64,000 nucleotides of DNA from assembly GCF_904849725.1 (NCBI RefSeq), contig NC_058521.1, positions 142,876,744-142,940,743 on the forward strand, written 5' to 3'. The DNA is from Hordeum vulgare subsp. vulgare. Lineage: Eukaryota; Streptophyta; Magnoliopsida; Poales; Poaceae. The translations under genes were made by a program, and so were the position numbers. Positions 56,000 to 64,000 of this stretch are shown in pieces (position 1 is the stretch's first letter; the number at the start of each line of letters is the position of its first letter). The notes beneath the pieces were generated by a model. It was given only the letters and a program-made list of their open reading frames with translations, was not told the origin of the DNA and did not search any database.

Positions 56000-58442
56000 C
56001 GCCCGACATACACTTGTTGCTTAACATGGCCAGCGGGTGTCTGTCTCTCGCAGTTTAGTCGGATCGGATTCGATGAAGAGGGTCCTTATGAAGGGTAAAT
56101 AGCATTGACATATCAACGTTGTGGCTCTCACGTAGGTAAGAAGCGTTCTTGCTAGAAACCAAAATCAGCCACGTAAAACTTGCAACAACAATTAGAGGAC
56201 GTCTAACTTGTTTTTGCAGGGTATGCTATGTGATGTGGTATGGCCAAAAGGACGTGATGTTACATATGTGATGTATGAGATTGATAATATTCTTGTAATA
56301 GGATTCACGACTTGCATGTCGATGAGTACAACAACCGGCAGGAGCCATAGGAGTTGTCTTAATTTATTGTATGAGATGCAACAACATGTGATTACTTTAC
56401 TTTATTGCTAACGTTAGCCATAGTAGTAGAAGTAATAGTTGGCAAGACGACTTCACGGAGACACAATGATGGAGATCATGATGATGGAGATTATGGTGTC
56501 ATGCCGGTGACAATGATGATCATGTCGTGCCCCGAAGATGGAGATCGAAGGAGCAAGATGATATTGGCCATATCATATCACTATATGATTTGCATGTGAT
56601 GTTTATCATGTGTCTATATCTTATTTGCTTAGAACGACGGTAGTAAATAAGATGATCCCTCATTAAAATTTCAAGAGATGTGTTCCCCTAAGTGTGCACC
56701 GTTGCGAAGGATCGTTGTTCCGAAGCACCACGTGATGATCGGGTGTGATAGATTCTAACGTTCGCATACAACAGGTATAAGCCAGATTTAAACACGCGAA
56801 ACACTTAGGTTGACTTGAAAAGACTAGCATGTACAGACATGGCCTCGGAACATGGGAGACCGAAAGGTCAAAAATGAGTCATATGGTGGATACGGATTGA
56901 TGGTTAGTCCGTCTCACGTGATGATCGGACATGGGCTAGTCGACGTGGATCATGTGTCACTTGGATGACGAGAGGGATGCCTATCTGAGTGGGAGTTCAT
57001 TAAATAATTTGGTTAGATGAACTTAATTATCACGAAACATAGTCAAAAGGTCTTTACCAAATTATGTTGTAACTTGCGCTATAGCTCTATAGTTTTTGAT
57101 ATGTTCCTAGAGAAAACTTAGTTGAAAGATGATAGTAGCAATTATGCGGACTGGGTCCGTTAACTGAGGATTATTCTCATTGCTGCGCAGAAGGCTTGTG
57201 TCCTTAATGCACCGCTCGATGTGCTCAACCCCAAGCATCGTCTGTAGATGTTGCGAACATCTAACATACACTTTTTTGATGACTACATGATAGTTCAGTG
57301 CATAATGCTTAAACAGCTTAGAATTGAGGCACTAAAGACGTTTCAAATATCGCGGGACATACGAGATGTTCCAAGAGATGAAATTGGGATTTCATGCTCG
57401 TGCCCTTGTTGAGAGGTATGAGACCTCCGACAAGATTCTTTGTCTACAAAGTAAGGGAGAAAAGCTCAATGGTGGAGCGTGTGCTCAGATTATGCGAGTG
57501 CTACAATCGCTTGAATCGAGTGGGAGTTAATCTTCCAAATGAGATAGTGATAGTTCTCCAGAGTCACTGACAACAAGCTACTATAGCTTCGTGATGAGCT
57601 ATAATATATCAAGGATAGATATGATGATCATTGAGCTATCCGCGATGTTTGACATCGCGAAAGTAGAAATTGAAAAGGAGCATCAATTGTTGATGGTTAG
57701 TAAAACCACTAGTTTCAAGAAGGGATACTTCATGAAACGGCAAACAAGTTGTTGCTCTAAGTGAAGAGACCCAAGGTTGAACACAAACCCGAAACTAAGT
57801 GCTTCTATAATGAGGGGAACAGTCACTCAAGAGGAGCTACCCTAGATACTTGGTAGATGAGAAGGCTGGCAATGTCGACAAAAGTATATTGGATATACAT
57901 GATATTGATGTATACTTTACTAGTACTCCTAGTAGCACCAAGGTATTAGATACCGGTTCAGTTGCTAAGTGTTAGTAACTCGAAATATTAGCTACGGGAT
58001 AAACGGAGACTGGCTAAAGGCGAGGTGACGATGTGTGTTGGAAGTGTTTCCAAGGTTGATGTGATCAAACATCGCACGCTCCCTCTACCATTGGGATTGG
58101 TGTTAAACCTAAATAATTGTTATTTGTTGTTTGCGTTGAGCATGAACTTGATTGCATTATGTTTATTGCAATACCTTTATTCATTTAAAGAGAACAATGG
58201 TTATTCTATTTACTTGAATAATACCTTCAATGGTCTTGCACCTAAAATGAATGGTTTATTGAATCTCGATCGTAGTGATACACATGTTCATAATATTGAT
58301 GTCAAAAGATATAAAGTAGTAATGATAGTACCGCTTACTTGTGTAACTTCCATTTGACTCATATTTGTATAAGACGCATGAATAAGGTCCATGCTGCTGG
58401 ATCTTTGGACTCATTCAGTTTTTTAAAAGTTTGAGACATGCG
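56000..58442 (+). pseudogene. Decayed copia gag-pol, plus strand
   Basis: Leader sequence runs to about 57100. A gag remnant follows around 57378-57560 (FHARALVERYETSDKI, IMRVLQSLESSGS). The segment around 57795-57960 carries a nucleocapsid-like KCFYNEGNSHSRG that lacks the full zinc-knuckle pattern, then GYRFS-type protease sequence. The block 58025-58357 reads LPLGLVLNLNNCYLLFALSM and GLAPKMNGLLNLD, as found between protease and integrase in Angela-type elements. Stops and frameshifts are frequent in every part, so no functional protein is encoded. The frame is cut at 58443. Confidence 0.75.
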
Positions 58443-58628
58443 TGTTCGGGAACGTTGCATGGGAAACAAAAAATTTCCTACGCACACGAAGACCTATCAT
58501 GGTGATGTTCATCTACGAGAGGGAGATTGGATCCACATACCCTTTTAGATCGCTAAGAGGGGAGCTTTTAAGAAACGCGATTGATGTAGTGGTACAGCTT
58601 CTTGATTCAAATCACCGTCATCCCACGA
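58443..58628 (-). mobile_element. Angela-type LTR fragment, minus strand
   Basis: TGTTCGGGAACGTTGCATGG begins a stretch that matches the left end of the LTR at 20985 for about 185 bp. The match includes AAATTTCCTACGC, CCTATCATGGTGATG and GATGTAGTGG. It is cut by a gypsy LTR at 58629. Its continuation should lie past that element. Confidence 0.85.
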
Positions 58629-61600
58629 TGTCATGCCCAAGATGCGACCCTATCCTCAATTTGGCACGAGGGCCTCGTCAGGGATAGGAGCGCATCTCGT
58701 CGTGTCGCAAGAATGGATATCGTTACAAGTACATGTACTGAAAAGAAGAGATATATAGAACTGGCTTACACTCGCCACAAGCTACATCAGAGTCACATCA
58801 GTACATTACATATTCATCAAGAGTAAGAGCAGGGTCCAACTACGGACGAAAATAAACGACAAAAGAAGAACGACGTCCATCCTTGCTATCCCAGGCTGCC
58901 GGCCTGGAACCCATCCTTGACCGATGAAGAAGAAGAAGAAGAAGCAACTCCAGATGAATAATCAACGCGCTCGCGTCAAGTAATGTTTACCTGTACCTGC
59001 AACTGGTGTTGTAGTAATCTGTGAGCCACAGGGGACTCAGCAATCTCATTTCCAAAGGTATCAAGACTAGCAAAGCTTAATGGGTGAGGTATGGTTAAGT
59101 GGTGAGGTTGTAGCAGCGGCTAAGCATATATATGGTGGCTAACTTACGAATACCAGAAATAAGAGGGGGAAGACCTACGCGTAACGGACGTGAACTACTG
59201 ATGATCAAATGAATGATCCTGAACACCTACCTACGTCAGACATAACCCCACCGTGTCCTCGATCGGAGAAAGAACTCACGAAAGAGACAGTCACGGTTAC
59301 GCACGCAGTTGGCATGTTTTAATTAAGTTAACTTCAAGTTATCTATAACCAGTGTTAAACAAAGTATCCACGTTGCCACATAACCGCGGGCACGACTTTC
59401 CGAAAAGATTTAACCCTGCAGGGGTGCTCCAACTAGTCCATCACAAATTACCACAAGCCGCATAGAAATCCTCAATCACGAAGCTCACGATCTCGTCGGA
59501 TTCCCTAGTGGAAAACCTCAACTCTGAGATTACCCAAAGCATCACCGGAATCCCGATGCACAAGATATTCCGTCAAAGGTAAAACTAATCCAGCAAGGCC
59601 GCCCGACGTGTCGACGATCCCGATAGGAGTCGCGTACCTCGTTCTCAGGACACGTCGGATGAGCTAGACATCGGGATCGCTAAACCTCCGGGTGACCAGA
59701 GGGGCGCCGGACATCGCTCAGGTGGGGCCCACACTCATGAGGAGCACTGGCCCAGGGGTTGATTAAATTCCTCGGGTTAATTACTCCCTATGCAGTTCAT
59801 TAGTTATTAGGCAAATGTAGTACCAAAGTTGGGCCCTGCCAGACCAGCTTTAATCTAAAACGAATTATCAAGGGGGTCCCCATAACAACCCCGATCGTGT
59901 TAGGAGCGCTCATTTATGGAACATAACACCGGTAGCCGAAAACTAAGGGGGCAAAGGTGGAACAAAACACCAGGCTAGAAAGGCCGAGCCTTCCACCTTT
60001 TACCAAGTATATAGGTGCATTAAATTAAATAGCATTTAATAGGGTGATATGACAAGGAACCCATGTTATCACATGGAAGCATCTGCACCTGCAACTAGCA
60101 ACGCTAACGACAGGGTTAAGCAAGCGGTATCATAGCCAATCAGTGGTTTGCTAGGTCGAACAGATTAAGGTAATCATGGCATTGTTGAGAGGCAGATATG
60201 GAAACATGTGGTAGGCAACAGGACATAAACGATAGAAGCGATAACTAGCATGGCAATGATAGTAATGGTATCTGGGGAAATGATCATCTTGCCTGAGATC
60301 CCGTTTGGAAGAAGAACAACTCGGTGAAGTCAGCGAACCAACGTAGTCGAACGGGTCCTCACATTCCGACACGCTTGCGTAACTCTATCGAGACGGGCAA
60401 ACCGGAAACAAACATCAACACAAGTATTCACCACCACAAAGCAAGACATGATGAAACCCTAATATGATGCATGAACAGGTCATCGATGCACGGGATGGCA
60501 CGGCAAAACACCTCACAGATACACTACACATTAAATGAAGCTCGATATGCAACGGGTTGCATATCGACGAAACTCCACGTTTAAATATTTAATTAACTCC
60601 CGATAATTATCACGGCCATATTAAATGGTTTTAACATGGCAAGGGTGTAGCGATGATCCTACATGACCTAGTCGGTTATCACGCGGAGCTTAGAACGGAG
60701 CTACGGGACGAGAGACAAGCAAAACAAGAATATATGCCATGAATGAATTATGCATGCGAGTTCAAACATCACGGGCAAGAAAAGAAATAAACAGGTGTCG
60801 CCACGGCGAGCGAGAGGAAACCATGGCGGCAAATCGGGAACGATGCCACGGCAACGTTCTGGTCCCGATAACTCGAGGAGAAACCGGTGCCAACGTACAC
60901 GAACACGTGCGGAAACGGTAAATAAAGATGGGGTGATCCCGTATCTCGGGTTCCCATGTGTCGAGGGCTCGACGAAAAGGAGGACGACGTGCACAGCAAA
61001 TAAACAGTGCATACATACGGTGTATACATGCATTCCACTTGTTCAACACATACATTCGTTCATCACTAGCACACGTACACGACATGACCCATCGGTATAC
61101 CTTCGACGCGTGCGAATCGGAGGGGTTCGGTCGAAGCGGACGTCGTGGTCGTCGTGGAAGTAGTCGTACACGCGCCGGTAGTTGAAGTAGTGGTGCACGG
61201 TCTTGTCGACGGTAGTCGTACTCTCGGCGTCGGCAGACGGTCTTCGGCGTCGGTAGACGTTCACGAATCCGTAGATGTCCGGGGTCGTCGGGGCGTCGTG
61301 GTACTCTCGGCGAAGTTGTCGAGGACCCACGAAGGCGGTGATCATGCACGCAGCAACGGCACGCGACACAACAGCAACTACATCGGCAACGCGGCACTAG
61401 CACCAGCAACAACTAGACTAGCAGCAAGCTACAACATTAGCAAGCAGCTACAACAAGCAACGACAAGGCGGTAGCCTAACTACAGCAACAGAAACTAAAC
61501 GCGAGCAAGCACGCAAGGACTACGGCGCAAGTAGCACGAACATCAACAGCAAAAGGCGACAGCAACAGGCAGCTATCGGCACCGCAAGCAGCAGCACGAG

Positions 61601-62870
61601 ACAGCAACAGGGCAGCAAAACGGTGCAGCGACAGCAGGTAGGGACGGCAACGCTAGCAGGCAACAGCGCCCAGCACGGCAGCACCAAAACGCACAGCGGC
61701 GGCACGGCGACAGCAAGCACACGCGTGCCGCGGTGACCCCCGGCGAGGCAGCGGAATGCGCAGGGTCGGCAGCTACAGGCCGGCGAGGGACGCGGCGAGG
61801 CGGTGCGGCGGGGCCGAAGGCGAGGCCATGACGGCGCAGGGGCGGCTCGCCTGGGGCTGGCGACAGCGGGGCGCAGCGGAGAACGGCGCGCGGGACGGAC
61901 TGCACGGCGGCGGCGCGCAGAGGGGAGCCACGGGGCACGAGGCACCTGCAGCTAGGGTCGACGGCGACGCGCAGAGGGGCTGCTGGCGGCGCGGGGAAGA
62001 GGAGACACTCGGAGGCTGAGGAAGAAGATGGAATCGGGAGACTGCGCGCTAGGTCTCGGGGGAGGGAAGCTGGTCCTTGGGCCGGTTGGCCTGGGCTGGC
62101 TCCTCCCCCATATGTTTTTTTCACACTTCTAAAACAAACAATTTTTTTTAACTAAAAAAAGGCTTTTATCAAAATAAATTAAAAAAATGTTTCACTCCTT
62201 TTGAAAATTAAACTCCAACTCTAAAATAGCTTGGGCTTTTTTTAAACAAATAAAATGAAACCCTTTTAAGAAATAAAATAGAACCCTTTTTAAGAATTAA
62301 AAATCACAACCCTTTTTTTAAAAGAATTAAATTAAAACTCTTTTAACAAGAAGATAAAACTAACCCCTCTTTTAAAAGAATTAATTAAAACCTCTTTATC
62401 CAAAGAATAATAAAAGCCTTTTAAAAGAGAAAATAAAATGGGAGGGTTTTAAAATAAAACAAACGGAGAAAGAAAATAAAACCTAAGGGTTGCCCCTACA
62501 TTTAATAAAAAGACTTTTGTTGAAAAGAAGAAGACGCACTCTTTTAAATAGGGGTTTTAACTGAAGACTTTGGCAAAACCCTAAAACGAAATGAGAGAGG
62601 AGAGAAGGGGAGAAGGTCTGCGGTGCAACGGGGTTTAGCGGCGGCTCTCACGCACCCTCTCTCATCACTCCAACAAAACGACGCCACTCACGAAGCACTA
62701 ACGCCTAACAACACGAAGCAACAAGCAACACCGACAAAACACCGATGACATGATGCCATGCATGATGCGATGATGCAAACTACATGACGGTGCAACGAAT
62801 AATTCTAATCACACGACGAAAACGAAAAAGAAGGGGGAATCTTCTGGAACGTCGGTCTCGGGCTGTCACA
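58629..62870 (-). repeat. Long (4.2 kb) gypsy LTR, minus strand
   Basis: The plus strand starts TGTCATGCCCAAGATGCGAC and ends GTCGGTCTCGGGCTGTCACA. On the minus strand the LTR therefore begins TGTGACAGCCCGAGACC and ends with TGACA. To its right the minus strand reads GTAGGAGAGT directly before the LTR, a polypurine tract, so this is the 3' LTR of an element whose interior lies to the right. No gene is recognised. It includes a stretch of diverged GTCGTCG / GTAGTCG repeats (61140-61260), a GC-rich part (61500-62040) and an AT-rich part with repeated AACCCTTTTAA (62120-62540). With only one copy in view, the exact ends rest on TG...CA, the tract and the broken host LTR. Confidence 0.75.
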
Positions 62871-64000
62871 ACTCTCCTACACTACAAGAAGATCTCCCCC
62901 CGAGATCCAAGAACGAAAGGGGGGAGAGGATGAGAAAGAACAAGAGGTAAAAACTTAGTCGCTTCTTTGACAAACGAGTGAAACCCACGATCCTTGAAGC
63001 TAGCAACGAGATGAGGAATGATATGAGAAAGAAGCAAGAATTCACGGAAAATTTCGGCAGCACTTCGATAGGAAAATGGGACAAAAAATTGGAAAGGGTA
63101 GGAGAAATAGACAATAATCACAACAAACAAGTACAATAGAGCAAGGGACACCATTATCTTGATAGAACAACAAAATAGACCCATAAGAGCAACAACACAA
63201 TGCCTCCAGAACAAGAGAATATGAACTAGCTCAAGCGGAAGAAGAGAATGAAGAAAGGAATGACAACTATCATCACAATAGAATTTAAGAGCCTCCGGAT
63301 AGAAGAATAGACGGAGTAGTTGGAAAACCAACAATGAAAAGGACAAGATAGTAGTGGGCTTAGGAAAATCATCTCAACAAACATCAGGTGACAACCAACC
63401 ACTAAAAGAAACAAGGATTGATTGGGAGAAACAAGATATGCACAAATCTTACACCAAAAGGATACATTGAGAACTTGGATTAATGACAAGCACCATGATA
63501 GCACAATCCATAGGAAAAACTTTAGGTGAAATGCAAACCAAGATGGCTCAATGAAGAAATCATGGGTTGCAGATATCTCATGATCAAGGAATTGGTGGGT
63601 TTAATAATCTCATTCTTGAAAGGAAATCTCTTCGAGGCTCCTACACTAACAAGAATGCTATAATACCACCTCAAAGATAAAGGAAGAACAATGCACTGAA
63701 ATGCAAGGGAAAGAATGCTTGAGGTTCTCCAACAAGAATCTTGAAGAACACTTGAGAATGGATTGAAACCTTGATGAACCACCATGATGGACCTCCGTAT
63801 ACGAATGAATGATGCTAAGATAACAAGGTAGAAAAGAATAAGATTATGACCTTGCCAGGATTTAGATGAAGCCTCACAAAGAGATACTTGAGAAAACTTG
63901 GAACTTCGGAAAAGAAAGATAAGAACACTAGAGAAAAGGAATTGATATCATGCCACTCCGGAAGAAGAATTGAAATCTCTTGGAAGAAGGAAGAACAAGA
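62871..64000 (-). mobile_element. 3' interior of the long-LTR gypsy element
   Basis: This non-coding sequence adjoins the polypurine tract (62871-62881) and runs to the window edge. On the minus strand it is T-rich and lacks a supported gene. The open frames in it are short and have no motif. In plant gypsy elements a long 3' untranslated region at this place is common. Confidence 0.6.

Larger units (their letters stand above)
54082..58442 (+). mobile_element. Angela-type copia element, plus strand, 3' part missing
   Basis: It begins with an LTR at 54082 and runs through a primer binding site, leader, gag and protease to a pre-integrase segment. At 58443 a minus-strand LTR of the same broad group interrupts it. 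Its leader aligns with that of the element at 20985-42004. The rest would lie past the right edge. Confidence 0.88.

Noticed and set aside
61520..62124. Overlapping 141- and 183-codon frames on the minus strand
   Set aside because: They lie in the GC-rich part of the long LTR, are Arg/Ala/Pro/Cys-rich in all frames, and have no motif.

Overview
This window is nuclear DNA of a grass, most probably a Triticeae cereal (wheat, Aegilops or barley group). The evidence is repeated copies of the Angela/BARE/WIS type copia LTR, a CACTA transposon with TTTGCCGTCTG subterminal repeats, Stowaway and Harbinger type MITEs, a Helitron that carries a piece of a plant enolase gene, and a plant UDP-glycosyltransferase. 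There are no rRNA or tRNA genes, no CRISPR array and no bacterial features. Most of the window is nested transposable elements. Only two genes look intact: a host glycosyltransferase (10785-12287, +) and a spliced antisense gene inside a gypsy retrotransposon (35578-39021, -).

Left part (1-14943): a tandem repeat with a period of about 500 bp enters from the left edge. It is followed by decayed coding remnants (2139-2594 and 3640-4300, the second possibly B3-like), transposon-like DNA, and the LTR plus leader of a minus-strand copia element (5141-7084) that cuts off a decayed minus-strand gene. A second multi-stop pseudogene lies at 9458-10132. The glycosyltransferase follows, with a TATA box and an overlapping CCGAC/G-box upstream. 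Downstream are two copies of a repeat rich in TTGTAGCAAAA-like motifs and a MITE.

Centre (14944-52800): a decayed minus-strand Helitron (14944-20091) holds an enolase fragment. Next is a CACTA element (20221-52800, 3-bp ATA duplication, both transposase genes decayed on the minus strand). Inside it lies a minus-strand Angela-type copia (20985-42004, TATAG duplication). Inside that lies a plus-strand Tat-lineage gypsy element (27375-40097, CGTCC duplication). A solo LTR (44717-46961) also interrupts the second CACTA gene. Removing the inserts leaves a CACTA of about 9.3 kb and an Angela of about 8.3 kb.

The gypsy element is the most interesting object. Its gag-pol carries three in-frame TAG stops and a frameshift. 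On the opposite strand it has a six-exon gene whose five introns are all GT-AG and phase-consistent, giving an uninterrupted 877-residue reading frame. The two genes converge on an array of twenty 70-bp repeats. Each repeat can fold into two hairpins, and one stem shows paired base changes between two alternating repeat types.

Right part (52801-64000): the start of another LTR (52972) is interrupted by a plus-strand copia element (54082), which is interrupted by a minus-strand Angela-type LTR (58443), which is interrupted by a minus-strand gypsy element with a 4.2-kb LTR (58629-62870) that runs off the right edge. All divergence estimates and alignments were made by eye.
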